DNA of 64,000 nt from Microbacterium sp. AG238 (GTDB lineage Bacteria; Actinomycetota; Actinomycetes; Actinomycetales; Microbacteriaceae): positions 1,674,001-1,738,000 of the forward strand of contig NZ_RAQC01000001.1 in NCBI RefSeq assembly GCF_003610405.1, read 5' to 3'. This document shows positions 18,414-27,910 of this stretch, piece after piece (the stretch's first letter is position 1; every line of letters begins with the position of its first letter). A program made the translations under genes and the position numbers. The notes beneath the pieces are model-generated. The model saw only the letters and a list, made by a program, of their open reading frames with translations. It made no database searches and had not been told where the DNA came from.

Positions 18414-19211
18414 TCAGCTCTCGAGCACGACCTCGTCACCCGCCCGCACGACACCGCCGCCGTCGGCGGGCAGGAGAAGGATGCCGAGGGTCGGCTCGTC
18501 CTGATCGAACTCGGTCGTCAGCACGCGCAGCAGCCGCGCGTCGCGCTCGCCCGTGTCGGGGTTGGCCATGATCGCGGCGCAGCGGCCGATGGGGCGCTGC
18601 ACGTCGAAGGCGACGTCGCCGATGCGGATGCGGCCGCTCCAGCCGAGCTCGTCCCACGCCCCGGCACCCGAAACGACGATGTTCGAGCGGAACCGCCGGC
18701 TGTCGACGGGCGCGGCCACCGCGGCATCCACGTCCTCGACCGAGGCGGCACCGTGCAGCGAGACGTAGCCGCGCGCCCGGTCCTGGAACCGGGCGGTGAC
18801 GCCGTCGCCGACGAGTCGCAGGGGCAGCACGCCGTCCTTGTCGAGCCGCCGGGCATCCGGTGACGCCGACACGAACGCGGTCACGGCTTCCTCGAGCTCG
18901 CGCCGCCCGGCGTCGTCGAGCCCCGCCTCCGCGAGCACCGCGCCATCGACGCTCAGCCGCAGCCGCCGCGCGTCGGCGTCGAAGTCCAGCGCCACGCGCG
19001 CGAGCGCCGGGAAGTCCATGAGCGCGAGGCCGCGGCTCTTCGGCCACGACTCCAGGCCCTCGGCATCCTCGGGCTCCACCGCGTCGGCGAAGCGGAACAC
19101 GAGCACCCGGTCACCGGCGATCCGGCCGTCGGGCTGCACGACGAGCTCGTCGCGCGCTTCGGGAGTGAACCCCTTGACGGGATAGCGGTACAGGGCAGAG
19201 ACGACGGGCAC
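18414..19211 (-). CDS. MOSC-domain protein
   Basis: 265 aa. The N-terminal beta-barrel segment (SALYRYPVKGFTPEA) is followed by the MOSC domain (about 125-260: FRSNIVVSG, WDELGW, GDVAFDVQRPIGRC, GERDARLLRVL). In family members Cys in the motif near P-x-x-R-C binds molybdenum cofactor or sulfur; here it is IGRC. A molybdo-enzyme or sulfur-carrier role is therefore likely, with the substrate unknown. GTG 19211 matches the family start and has CAGAGT ending 6 nt upstream; GTG 19229 is the alternative. Confidence 0.85.
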   Translation of the reverse strand: MPVVSALYRYPVKGFTPEARDELVVQPDGRIAGDRVLVFRFADAVEPEDAEGLESWPKSRGLALMDFPALARVALDFDADARRLRLSVDGAVLAEAGLDDAGRRELEEAVTAFVSASPDARRLDKDGVLPLRLVGDGVTARFQDRARGYVSLHGAASVEDVDAAVAAPVDSRRFRSNIVVSGAGAWDELGWSGRIRIGDVAFDVQRPIGRCAAIMANPDTGERDARLLRVLTTEFDQDEPTLGILLLPADGGGVVRAGDEVVLES

Positions 19212-19388
19212 ACCGCTACTCTGCACCACCCCGCCCGAATCGCCACCAGCGCCCGCGATCTCACAACCGCCGATGGTCCGAAGAGAGAAAGAGGTAACGG
19301 AACGGACGATCAGAGAGACCGCCGAGGAAACACCCCGCCCCTAGCGTCGAGCACCATACCCACCGGCTCTCGACCGAAGGAGGACGCG

Positions 19389-20309
19389 ATGTCCTACATC
19401 AAGCCCACCGAGCTCGTTCAGACCGTCATCGACGCGGGTGCGTCGAAGGTCATGCTCTCGACCCGCGACACGCTCATCCGCTCCATCATGGGCGGCGCCG
19501 TCCTCACGATCGCCGCCGCCTTCGCCGTGACGATCACCGTGACGACGGGGATGCCGCTGCTCGGCGCCGTCCTCTTTCCGATCGGCTTCATCATGCTGTA
19601 CCTGCTCGGCTACGACCTGCTGACCGGCGTCTTCGTGCTCGCGCCGCTCGCCTGGCTCGACCGGCGGCCGGGGGTGACGCTCGGCGGCATCCTGCGCAAC
19701 TGGGGGCTGGTGTTCCTCGGCAACTTCATCGGCGCCTTCACCGTCGCCGTGCTGATGGCGATCGTCGTCACGTACGGCTTCTCGACGCCGCCGAACGAGG
19801 TGGGTCAGGCGATCGGCCACATCGGCGAGGGCCGCACGGTGGGCTACGCCGAGCACGGCGCAGCGGGCATGCTCACGCTCTTCGTCCGCGGCGTCCTGTG
19901 CAACTGGATGGTCGCGACGGGCGTCGTGCTGGCGATGATCTCGAAGGATGTCATCGGAAAGATCTTCGCGATGTGGATGCCGATCATGCTCTTCTTCTTC
20001 ATGGGCTTCGAGCACTCGATCGTGAACATGTTCCTGTTCCCCTCGGGGCTCCTCCTCGGCGGTGACTTCACGATCATGGACTACCTGATCTGGAACGAGA
20101 TCCCCACCGTGCTCGGAAACCTCGTCGGTGGCCTCGTCTTCGTCGCGATCCCGCTCTACTTCACCTACGGCCGGCCGACCTCGCCGCGTCGCGCGCGCAC
20201 GCCCAAGCGCACCCGTGCGACCGGGGCCGTCGCGCCGGCCACCGTCGAACCCGCCGTCGAGCCCGCCGCCGAGCCCGCAGCCGCCGAGCCCGAGACCGCC
20301 CGGGTCTGA
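19389..20309 (+). CDS. Formate/nitrite transporter (FNT) family channel
   Basis: 306-aa pentameric-type anion channel, NirC/FocA-like, with six helices (SIMGGAVLTIAAAFAV, GYDLLTGVFVLAPLAW, LCNWMVATGVVLAM, GFEHSIVNMFLFPSG). The last motif carries the conserved pore His. A Glu/Ala/Pro-repeat tail (VEPAVEPAAEP) extends beyond the channel. The RBS is AAGGAGG, with a TAGCGT box at 19342. The gene is 76 bp upstream of nirB, so nitrite uptake is the natural reading. Confidence 0.92.
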   Translation: MSYIKPTELVQTVIDAGASKVMLSTRDTLIRSIMGGAVLTIAAAFAVTITVTTGMPLLGAVLFPIGFIMLYLLGYDLLTGVFVLAPLAWLDRRPGVTLGGILRNWGLVFLGNFIGAFTVAVLMAIVVTYGFSTPPNEVGQAIGHIGEGRTVGYAEHGAAGMLTLFVRGVLCNWMVATGVVLAMISKDVIGKIFAMWMPIMLFFFMGFEHSIVNMFLFPSGLLLGGDFTIMDYLIWNEIPTVLGNLVGGLVFVAIPLYFTYGRPTSPRRARTPKRTRATGAVAPATVEPAVEPAAEPAAAEPETARV

Positions 20310-20384
20310 CTCATGGCGCGCACCGTAAGCAGCCGGAAACACGCCGCTGACGACCCGGCAACCTCGCCCGCGTACGGTCGCGGC

Positions 20385-22961
20385 ATGAGCTCCACCGGCC
20401 CCACCCGACACGTCGTCGTGGTGGGTGCCGGGATGGTCGCCCACCGTTTCGTCGAGAGCCTGCTGAGCCGCGCCGACGACACCTGGCGCGTGACGGTCGT
20501 CGGCGACGAGCCGCGACACCCCTACGACCGGGTCGGGCTGACATCGTTCTTCGCCGGCGCCTCCACCGAAGACCTCGAGCTCGACCGCTCGCCGTTCGAC
20601 GACGAGCGCGTGCGGTTCCTCCGCGGGCGCACCGTCACCCGCATCGACCGCGACGCCGCTGAAGTGCTCGTCGACACCGGCGAGCGCATCGGCTACGACC
20701 GGCTCGTGCTCGCGACCGGCTCGTACGCGGCCCGGCTGGCGGTGGACGGATACGACCACGAGGGCTGCTTCGTCTACCGCACCCTCGACGACGTCGAAGC
20801 GCTCGAGGCGTTCGTGCAGCGACGCTCGGCTGAGCTCGGCCGACGGCTGACCGGAACCGTCATCGGCGGCGGCCTGCTCGGCCTCGAAGCGGCGGGCGCG
20901 CTGCAGGGGCTCGACGTCGACTGCACCGTGGTGCAGTCCTCCGACAGGCTGATGTCGGCTCAGCTCGACCTTCCGGCCGGAGATGCCCTGCGCCGCCTGA
21001 TCACGGCACGGGGAATCGGGGTGCGGACCTCAGCGCTGACCACCCGGCTCGACGCCGATCGCACCGGCCAGGTGGTCGGGCTCGAGTTCCGCGACGGCAC
21101 GTGGGAGCGCACCGACGTCGTGGTCTTCACCGTCGGTGTCCGCCCCCGCGACGAGCTCGCGCGCGATACCGGCCTCGCCGTCGACCCGCGCGGCGGCGTC
21201 GTGATCGACGAGGGATGCGACACCTCGGATGCCCGCATCCTGGCGATCGGCGAGGTCGCCAGCTTCGGCGGTCAGTGCGTCGGGCTCGTTGCTCCCGGCT
21301 ACGCGATGGCCGAGGTCGCCGCGACGCGCCTGCTCGGGCTCGACGCCATCTTCGGCGGCTTCGACGTGTCGACGAAGCTGAAGCTGTCGGGCGTGGATGT
21401 CGCGAGCTTCGGCGACGCGTTCGCCGAGACGCCCGGCGCCCTCGACGTCGTCTACGCCGACCCCGTGGCGGGTGTCTACAAGAAGCTCGTGCTCTCGGAT
21501 GACGCCAAGACCCTGCTCGGCGGCATCCTCGTCGGCGATGCCTCGGCGTACGGTTCGCTGCGCCCGCTCGTGGGCGGCGCGCTCGGCGGCGACCCGGTCG
21601 CCTACCTGATGCCGGACGGCGGCGTCGCGGCCCCGACCGGCGAGCTGCCCGATGCGGCCCTCGTCTGCTCGTGCAACAGCGTGACGGCGGGCGGCATCCG
21701 TTCGGCCGTCCACGACGAGGGATGCACGGATGTCGCCGCCGTCAAGGCCTGCACGAAGGCGGGAGCCGCGTGCGGCTCGTGCGTCCCGATGATCAAGAAG
21801 CTGGTCGGCGCCGAGCTCGCGAAGTCGGGGGCGACCGTCAGCAACGCCCTCTGCGAGCACTTCGACCTGTCGCGCCGGCAGCTCTTCGACGCAGTGCGGG
21901 TGTCGGGTCTGACGACGTTCAGCGCCGTGATCGAGCGCTTCGGCGCGGGGCGCGGATGCGACATCTGCAAGCCCACGCTCGCCAGCATCCTGTCGACCCT
22001 CACCGGCCGTCACGTGCTCGACGGCGAGAACGCAACGCTGCAGGACACGAACGATCACGTCATGGCGAACATGCAGAAGGACGGCAGCTACTCCGTCGTC
22101 CCCCGCATCCCGGGCGGCGAGATCACCCCGGCGAAGCTGCTCGTGATCGCGCAGGTCGCCCAGGACTTCAACTTGTACACGAAGATCACCGGCGGCCAGC
22201 GGATCGACCTCTTCGGGGCCCGGCTGGAACAGCTGCCGGCGATCTGGGGGCGACTCGTCGAGGCCGGCTTCGAGTCGGGTCACGCGTACGGCAAGTCGCT
22301 GCGCACCGTGAAGTCGTGCGTGGGGTCGACCTGGTGCCGGTACGGGGTGCAGGACTCCGTCGGCATGGCGGTGCGCCTCGAGCTGCGGTATCGCGGACTG
22401 CGCGCTCCCCACAAGTTCAAGCTCGGGGTCTCGGGATGCGCCCGCGAATGCGCCGAGGCCCGCGGGAAGGACGTGGGGGTGATCGCGACCGAGACCGGGT
22501 GGAACGTCTATGTCGGCGGAAACGGCGGGTTCACTCCGCGTCACGCGGTGCTGCTGGCCGAGAACCTCGACGACGACGCCCTCCTGACGACGATCGACCG
22601 CTTCCTGATGTACTACATCTCGACGGCCGACCGGCTGCAGCGCACCGCTCCGTGGTTCGAAGACCTCGAGGGCGGGATCGACGGTCTGCGCGCCGTCATC
22701 TTCGACGACGCGCTCGGGATCTGCGCCGATCTGGATGCCGCGATGGCGCGCCACATCGACGCCTACGAGGACGAGTGGGCGGCGACCCTCGCCGACCCCG
22801 ACAAGCTGCGGCGTTTCGCGTCGTTCGTCAACGCGCCGACGACGCCGGACCCCTCGCTGGCGTACACCGTCGAGCGAGGTCAGCCGCGGCCCGCGACCGC
22901 CGACGAACGCACGGAAGACCGCGTGCTCATCGCCGGCACGACCCTGGAGGTGCGGCGATGA
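20385..22961 (+). CDS. nirB: Assimilatory nitrite reductase (NADH), large subunit
   Basis: Reduces nitrite to ammonium with NADH in the cytosol. 858 aa: FAD/NAD domain (VVVVGAGMVAHRFVESLL at the start), BFD-like [2Fe-2S] region (CSCNSVTAGGIRSAVHDEG ending CGSC, about 427-467), then the ferredoxin and sulfite/nitrite-reductase siroheme domains. The four Cys ligands for 4Fe-4S/siroheme are C645/C651 (SCVGSTWCRYG) and C685/C689 (GCAREC). ATG 20385 has TACGGT ending 6 nt upstream, suggesting a leaderless mRNA. It is the first of five translationally coupled genes. Confidence 0.96.
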   Translation: MSSTGPTRHVVVVGAGMVAHRFVESLLSRADDTWRVTVVGDEPRHPYDRVGLTSFFAGASTEDLELDRSPFDDERVRFLRGRTVTRIDRDAAEVLVDTGERIGYDRLVLATGSYAARLAVDGYDHEGCFVYRTLDDVEALEAFVQRRSAELGRRLTGTVIGGGLLGLEAAGALQGLDVDCTVVQSSDRLMSAQLDLPAGDALRRLITARGIGVRTSALTTRLDADRTGQVVGLEFRDGTWERTDVVVFTVGVRPRDELARDTGLAVDPRGGVVIDEGCDTSDARILAIGEVASFGGQCVGLVAPGYAMAEVAATRLLGLDAIFGGFDVSTKLKLSGVDVASFGDAFAETPGALDVVYADPVAGVYKKLVLSDDAKTLLGGILVGDASAYGSLRPLVGGALGGDPVAYLMPDGGVAAPTGELPDAALVCSCNSVTAGGIRSAVHDEGCTDVAAVKACTKAGAACGSCVPMIKKLVGAELAKSGATVSNALCEHFDLSRRQLFDAVRVSGLTTFSAVIERFGAGRGCDICKPTLASILSTLTGRHVLDGENATLQDTNDHVMANMQKDGSYSVVPRIPGGEITPAKLLVIAQVAQDFNLYTKITGGQRIDLFGARLEQLPAIWGRLVEAGFESGHAYGKSLRTVKSCVGSTWCRYGVQDSVGMAVRLELRYRGLRAPHKFKLGVSGCARECAEARGKDVGVIATETGWNVYVGGNGGFTPRHAVLLAENLDDDALLTTIDRFLMYYISTADRLQRTAPWFEDLEGGIDGLRAVIFDDALGICADLDAAMARHIDAYEDEWAATLADPDKLRRFASFVNAPTTPDPSLAYTVERGQPRPATADERTEDRVLIAGTTLEVRR

Positions 22962-23365
22962 CCCTGGTGGACGACACGGTGAGCGAGATCGACAGCGCGC
23001 TGCGCGCGCAGAGCCGCAGCTCGGCGTGGACGGCGGTGTGCCGGCTCGACGACCTCGAGGTCGAGCGTGGCCGTGCGGCGCTGCTCGGAGACCGGCAGAT
23101 CGCCCTGTTCCTCCTGCACGACGGTCGTGTTCACGCGACGGCCAACCTCGACCCGTACAGCGGCGCGAACGTCATGTCGCGCGGGATCGTCGGCACCCGC
23201 GGCGACGCGCCCACGGTCGCGTCGCCGATGTACAAGCAGGTCTTCGACCTGCGGACGGGCGCATGCCTCGACACCCAGGGCAAGGAGCAGCGGATGCTGC
23301 CGGTCTGGCCGGTGACCGTAAATGGCGAGGGCACCGTCTTCATCCGCGACGGAGGTGCGGCATGA
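22958..23365 (+). CDS. nirD: Nitrite reductase (NADH), small subunit
   Basis: 135 aa, Rieske-like fold without iron-sulfur ligands: the site where Rieske proteins have C-x-H reads TANLDPYSGANVMSRG. This is normal for NirD. Segments PMYKQVFDLRTGACLD and LPVWPVTV are typical. The start ATGA overlaps the nirB stop and the end overlaps the next gene by 4 bp. Confidence 0.95.
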   Translation: MTLVDDTVSEIDSALRAQSRSSAWTAVCRLDDLEVERGRAALLGDRQIALFLLHDGRVHATANLDPYSGANVMSRGIVGTRGDAPTVASPMYKQVFDLRTGACLDTQGKEQRMLPVWPVTVNGEGTVFIRDGGAA

Positions 23366-24591
23366 CCACGATGCTCGGGCTCTCGCTCACCGGCCGTCGC
23401 GTCGTCTTCGTCGGCGGCGGGGCTGTCGCCGCCCGGCGGATCGGCCGGTTCCTCGACGAAGGAGCGGACGTCCGGGTCGTCTCCCCCGCCCTCGGCGACG
23501 CCATGCGGGATGTCGTGACCGCGCACGGCCTCACCTGGCTGCCGCGCGACGTGCGGCGGGACGATATCGCCGACGCGTGGCTCGTGCACACGGCTACCGG
23601 CATCCCCCAGGTGGATGCCGCGGTCGCGGCGTGGTGCGAATCGGACCGCGTCTTCTGCGTGAACACCTCCGACGGGGCGCACGGCTCGGCGCGGCTGGCG
23701 GCCGAGACCCGCAGCGGCGACGTCATCGTGGGGGTCGCCTCGGACGCGGGCGTCGACCCGCGACGCGCGGTGCGCCTGCGCGACGCGATCGCCGCCGCGC
23801 TGCGTGCCGGGATGCTGCCGCTGCGCCGACGCCGCCGCGGCGGTGGCCGGGTCGATCTCGTCGGCGGCGGCCCGGGTCCGGCCGACCTCATGACCGTGCG
23901 GGGCCGGCGCCTCCTCGCCGAAGCGGATGTCGTCGTGGCCGACCGGCTCGGCCCCGTCGATGTCCTTCACGAGCTCGAGCCCGGTGTCGAGGTCATCGAC
24001 GTCGGCAAGCAGCCCGGCCACCACCCGGTGACGCAGGACGAGATCAACGCCCTGCTGGTCGCTCATGCCCGCGCCGGCAAACGCGTCGTGCGCCTCAAGG
24101 GCGGCGATCCGTTCGTCTTCGGCCGCGGTGGCGAGGAGGTCGCGGCCTGCCACGCGGCCGGCATCCCGGTCGAGGTCGTCCCCGGCCTCACGAGCATCGT
24201 CTCGGTGCCGCAAGCCGCCGGTATCCCGGTCACCCACCGCGGCGTCTCGGGCGGGCTCCACGTCGCCAACGGCCAGGGGCCGATCACGCCGTCGACACGG
24301 GCGGCGCTCGGCGACGACGCGATCACGACCGTCTTCCTGATGGGCGTCGCCGCGCTGCCGCGCATCGTCGAGGCCGCGCGGGCCGCGGGCGCTCCTCTCA
24401 AGCGTCCGGTCGCCATCGTCGAGCGGGGGCACACGCCGCAGCAGCGCACGACCCGATCGACGCTCGCGACGGTGCTCGCGGATGCCGCAGCCGCCGGTGT
24501 CACGAATCCCGCCGTCATCGTGATCGGCGAGGTCGCCCGAGCGGACCTGCTGCTCGCGCCGGCTGAGGAGCGGGAGCGCGTCATCCGGTGA
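23362..24591 (+). CDS. cysG: Siroheme synthase: precorrin-2 dehydrogenase plus uroporphyrinogen-III C-methyltransferase
   Basis: 409 aa. Residues 1-150 form the NAD-binding precorrin-2 dehydrogenase (VVFVGGGAVAARR, VNTSD). Residues about 165-405 are the SAM-dependent methyltransferase (VDLVGGGPGPADLMTVRG, VRLKGGDPFVFGRGGEE, PGLTSIVSVPQAAGIPVTHRG). The central dimerisation/chelatase part of E. coli CysG is shortened (an RRRRRGGGR linker), fitting the separate chelatase encoded two genes downstream. Supplies siroheme for NirB. Overlaps both neighbours by 4 bp. Confidence 0.93.
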   Translation: MTTMLGLSLTGRRVVFVGGGAVAARRIGRFLDEGADVRVVSPALGDAMRDVVTAHGLTWLPRDVRRDDIADAWLVHTATGIPQVDAAVAAWCESDRVFCVNTSDGAHGSARLAAETRSGDVIVGVASDAGVDPRRAVRLRDAIAAALRAGMLPLRRRRRGGGRVDLVGGGPGPADLMTVRGRRLLAEADVVVADRLGPVDVLHELEPGVEVIDVGKQPGHHPVTQDEINALLVAHARAGKRVVRLKGGDPFVFGRGGEEVAACHAAGIPVEVVPGLTSIVSVPQAAGIPVTHRGVSGGLHVANGQGPITPSTRAALGDDAITTVFLMGVAALPRIVEAARAAGAPLKRPVAIVERGHTPQQRTTRSTLATVLADAAAAGVTNPAVIVIGEVARADLLLAPAEERERVIR

Positions 24592-25733
24592 ACCAGTCCG
24601 TCCGTCCCGCGCTCTCCGCCGCCCTCGGCGGCTGCACGATCGTCATCGCCGTCGATCGGCGCTCGAACGAGCTCGCGACGGCGCTCGAGCGGCACGGGGC
24701 GAGCGTGCGACACGCGCCGGCGCTGAGCATCGTGCCGCACATCGACGACGAGGCGCTCATCTCGGCGACGCACTCGCTGATCGCAGATCCGCCGGATGTC
24801 GTCGTCGTGACGACAGGCGTGGGATTCCGGGGGTGGATGGAGGCCGCCGACGAAGCAGGGCTCCTCGACGATCTGCACGACGCCTTCGCCGGCGCCCAGA
24901 TCGTCGCCCGCGGGCCCAAGGCGCGCGGCGCGATCCAGCAAGCGGGTCTGCTGGCGGACTGGGTCGCCGAGTCGGAGACCTCGGGTGAGCTCGGCGAGTT
25001 CCTGCTCGCCGAAGGCGTGCGCGGTCGCCGCGTCGCGGTGCAGCATCACGGCTCGGGAGCCGATGGCCTCGACGAACTGTTCACGGGGGCGGGCGCGGAG
25101 GTCGTCAGCCTCACCGTGTACCGGTGGGGGCCGCCGCCGGATCCGGCCGCCGTCGCGCGATCGGTCGTCGCGACCGCGCAGGGTGAGGTCGACGCGGTGC
25201 TGTTCACGTCCGCTCCGGGCGCAGCGGAATGGATCGCGACGGCCCGCCGGGAAGGCGTCCTCGACGACATCGTCCAGCGGGCGCACGGCCGGAGGCTGCT
25301 TCTCGCGGCCGTCGGGCCGATCACCGCAGCCCCCCTCCGCGGCGCCGGAGCGGAACCTCTGATCGCCGAACGCGGGCGGTTGGGCTCGCTCGTCCGCGCC
25401 GTCGTCACCCATTTCGGCGGCGGCCACGCGCCCTCGCTTCTCACCCCGGCCGGACGACTGGAGCTGCGCAGCTCGGCCGCCGTCCTCGACGGGCGCGTGA
25501 TCCCGCTCTCACCGACCTCAGCCCTCATCCTCGAAGCACTCTTCGCCGCGGCGGGTGGCGTCGTGAGCCGCACCGATCTGCAGCGGTCGCTGCCGCGTTC
25601 GAGCGCCGGCGACCACGCCCTCGACGTCGCGATCGCCCGCACGCGCGAAGCGCTCGGGTGCCCCGGCCTCATCCGGACGGTCGTCAAACGCGGGTATCGA
25701 CTCGACCTCACGACGACGGGAACGACGCCATGA
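24588..25733 (+). CDS. Uroporphyrinogen-III synthase (HemD) fused to an OmpR-type winged helix, NnaR-like
   Basis: 381 aa. Residues about 10-265 have the bilobal HemD fold (VVVVTTGVGFRGWMEAA, ALLFTSAPGAAEWI-like segment). Residues about 290-375 form a winged-helix domain (LSPTSALILEALFAAAGGVVSRTDLQRSL and VVKRGYRLDL). This architecture matches Streptomyces NnaR, which activates nitrate/nitrite assimilation genes. It probably regulates this operon and may also make uroporphyrinogen III. GTG 24588 overlaps the cysG stop. Confidence 0.88.
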   Translation: MNQSVRPALSAALGGCTIVIAVDRRSNELATALERHGASVRHAPALSIVPHIDDEALISATHSLIADPPDVVVVTTGVGFRGWMEAADEAGLLDDLHDAFAGAQIVARGPKARGAIQQAGLLADWVAESETSGELGEFLLAEGVRGRRVAVQHHGSGADGLDELFTGAGAEVVSLTVYRWGPPPDPAAVARSVVATAQGEVDAVLFTSAPGAAEWIATARREGVLDDIVQRAHGRRLLLAAVGPITAAPLRGAGAEPLIAERGRLGSLVRAVVTHFGGGHAPSLLTPAGRLELRSSAAVLDGRVIPLSPTSALILEALFAAAGGVVSRTDLQRSLPRSSAGDHALDVAIARTREALGCPGLIRTVVKRGYRLDLTTTGTTP

Positions 25734-26428
25734 CCCCGGTCCTCATCGCCTGCTCCCACGGCACGAGCTCCCTCGAGGGCCGGGCCGCGATCGCCGGGGT
25801 CGTCTCGCGGGTGCGCGAGATGCTCCCCGGGGTGCAGGTCGAGGAGGCGTTCGTCGACGTGCAGGAGCCCGAGATCGACACCGTCGTCGCGGGCGTGCCC
25901 CCGGGGGCGGCATCCGTCGTCGTGCCACTGCTGCTCTCCACCGGCTTCCACACGCGGGTCGACATCGCACGCGCGGTCGCGGCGGCCCCCGGCCCGTGCG
26001 TCGCGACCCCCGCCCTGGGACCGCACGACCTGCTGGCTGGTCTGCTCGCCGAGCGGCTGCGCGCCGCCGGCCTGGCCGCGGGCGACGCCGCCCCCGGCGA
26101 CGAAGCAGTCGTGCTCGCGGCGGCGGGATCGTCCGACCCGGCGGCCGAGGTCGACGTCATGGCGATGGCGGAGCTGCTGACCGCCCATCTGGGTATGCCG
26201 GTGTCGGTGGGCTTCGCCGCGGGCGCCGGCATCCGCATCGGCGTGGCGGTCGAGGCCGCGCGCGCGACAGGTGCGACGCGCGTCTTCGCCGCGAGCTACG
26301 TCCTCGCCCCCGGACACTTCGCGGGCGTGATCGCGAACGCCGGAGCAGACATCGTGACCGAGCCGCTCGCCCCCGACGACGCGGTCGCGGCGGTCGTCGT
26401 CGAGAGGTATCGCGCCGCGCTTCGCTGA
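25730..26428 (+). CDS. Sirohydrochlorin chelatase (CbiX/SirB-like)
   Basis: 232 aa with two tandem CbiX halves. The N-terminal half has the catalytic His in ACSHGTSSLEG; the C-terminal half has FAASYVLAPGHFAG. Inserts Fe2+ into sirohydrochlorin to finish siroheme, completing the route begun by the upstream methyltransferase/dehydrogenase. The ATGA start overlaps the previous stop. Cobalt chelation is possible in the family, but nirB linkage favours iron. Confidence 0.9.
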   Translation: MTPVLIACSHGTSSLEGRAAIAGVVSRVREMLPGVQVEEAFVDVQEPEIDTVVAGVPPGAASVVVPLLLSTGFHTRVDIARAVAAAPGPCVATPALGPHDLLAGLLAERLRAAGLAAGDAAPGDEAVVLAAAGSSDPAAEVDVMAMAELLTAHLGMPVSVGFAAGAGIRIGVAVEAARATGATRVFAASYVLAPGHFAGVIANAGADIVTEPLAPDDAVAAVVVERYRAALR

Positions 26429-26453
26429 CGCGTCCGATCCACGGGTTCCCGGA

Positions 26454-27122
26454 TCAGCTGCTCGCGACCGCCCAGGCCGCCAGAGCGGCGACGAGAGTCC
26501 GGTGTCCCGAGGCCTCGAAGGCGCGCTCATCGTGACCGAGCACGTCGACCGCGATGCGGCCGCCACCGTACTCCCGGACCCACGCCGCGGCCTCCTTCGC
26601 GCCATCGCCCTCGTGCCACGCGACGACGGTCCGGTGCCCGAGCCGCTGCAGCGCGCAGTAGCGCTCGTCGTGGGTGTGGAAGGTGGTGGGAACCTCGACG
26701 GGCACGGCATCCGGCTCGACCTGGACCGTCATCTCACCCGCCTCGGGGTGGAACGAGAGCTCGGGCAGCCAGATGGCGCCCAGCGCGGGTGCCCACTCCG
26801 GATAGTCGCGCAGCGACGAGACCGCCGAATGCACCGCCAGCACGCCGATGCCGCGCTCGAGCGCCGCGGCGAAGCCCGCGACCGAGGACGGCGGGGCGCC
26901 CCGCGTCAGGCTGCTTCCGCCGCGCCACGGATCGCCCGCGCAGACCGCGACGAGGTCGTAGCCGTCGAGGTTCGCCATGCCCTGATCGACGTCGTCCGAC
27001 ACGGCGACTTCCCAATCACGGTGACGGAGGATGTCGGCGACCTGCGCACCGACCTCGGCGAACGGATGCCACGGGTCGGCGTACCGCCCCGATCCGGTCA
27101 GGACGAGTGCTCGATGTGCCAT
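26454..27122 (-). CDS. ThuA-like (trehalose-utilisation type) protein
   Basis: 222 aa with a glutamine-amidotransferase-like fold: RALVLTGSGRYADPWHPFAE, YDLVAVCAGDPW, GIGVLAVHSAVSSLRDYPEW and FHTHDERYCALQR. ThuA proteins act in trehalose and other sugar catabolism, with unclear chemistry. ATG 27122 has GAGGGAG 7 nt upstream. It converges on the siroheme operon and has no obvious functional partner beside it. Confidence 0.85.
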   Translation of the reverse strand: MAHRALVLTGSGRYADPWHPFAEVGAQVADILRHRDWEVAVSDDVDQGMANLDGYDLVAVCAGDPWRGGSSLTRGAPPSSVAGFAAALERGIGVLAVHSAVSSLRDYPEWAPALGAIWLPELSFHPEAGEMTVQVEPDAVPVEVPTTFHTHDERYCALQRLGHRTVVAWHEGDGAKEAAAWVREYGGGRIAVDVLGHDERAFEASGHRTLVAALAAWAVASS

Positions 27123-27219
27123 GGGTGTGCTCCCTCGCTCGCGTGATCCCACCGTAGGGGCCATGCGCTTCCCGCGCCGACGGGTTGAGAATCGCCGCCC
27201 CCTGTGAAAGCGGTCCCGG

Positions 27220-27846
27220 TCACCGCGCCACGAGGTCTCCCGCGCGCAGCCCGAGCACCGCCTCGACCGCCGTCGACATCAGGCGGATGCGCGAGTCGGC
27301 GTCGCGCCACGACACGAGAGCGTGGGCGTTGAGCCCGTCGATCATCCCGAGCACTTGGGCCGCGACGGCCGCGGGGTCGTCGACCCGGAACGTGCCGGTG
27401 CGCACGCCGTCGCGGATGATGCCTTCGAGGAAGGCCGTCCAGGCGTCCATCTGCGTGCGCACCCGCTCGGCGAGCGCTTCGTTGCGACGGCCGAGCGCCC
27501 ACGACTGCACCCACACGAGCGTGACGTCGGAGCGGCTGCCGTCGAGGAGCGTGCGCAGCAGCTCGCGTACCAGCACCACGGAATCGGGGTTGCCCGCGCG
27601 GAGGTGTTCGAGGTCGCGCAACTCGGCGGCGACGATCGTCTCGAATGCTGCGGCGACGACGTCGTCCATGCTCGGCGCATGGTGGGCGACCAGCGCCGAC
27701 CCGACTCCCACCGACGCCGCGACCGCGCGCAGGGTCACCGCGCTGAGCCCCTGCTCGCGCGCGATGCTCTCGGCGGCGGCGGCGATCTGCGCGCGGCGCT
27801 GCTCTCCGCTCAGTCGCGCTCGCCCCGCGGAATCCTTTGACGCCAT
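27220..27846 (-). CDS. TetR-family repressor
   Basis: 208 aa. The HTH is at about residues 15-60 (RRAQIAAAAESIAREQG, VTLRAVAASVGVGSALVAHHAPSMDDVVAAAF), with a helical ligand-binding C-domain. ATG 27846 is chosen at the family's usual start. Divergent from agmatine deiminase over 64 bp holding a palindrome, so it likely controls the aguA/amidase genes and itself. The inducer may be agmatine or a related amine; that is inference. Confidence 0.9.
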   Translation of the reverse strand: MASKDSAGRARLSGEQRRAQIAAAAESIAREQGLSAVTLRAVAASVGVGSALVAHHAPSMDDVVAAAFETIVAAELRDLEHLRAGNPDSVVLVRELLRTLLDGSRSDVTLVWVQSWALGRRNEALAERVRTQMDAWTAFLEGIIRDGVRTGTFRVDDPAAVAAQVLGMIDGLNAHALVSWRDADSRIRLMSTAVEAVLGLRAGDLVAR

Positions 27847-27874
27847 GCCCGCCAGTCTGTACGCTTCCGAGAAA

Positions 27875-27890
27875 TTGATCAACTGATCAA
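27875..27890. promoter_or_regulatory. TetR operator
   Basis: 16-bp near-perfect palindrome, arms TTGATCA and TGATCAA around central AC. It lies between the divergent tetR and agmatine deiminase starts, 20 bp before the latter, and would cover the promoter region of both. Confidence 0.8.
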
Positions 27891-27910
27891 CTAGACCTCG
27901 GAGGACCGCG

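Noticed and set aside
18135..18863. 242-aa plus-strand frame
   Set aside because: It overlaps the real lipoprotein and the MOSC gene in other frames and has no coherent motifs.
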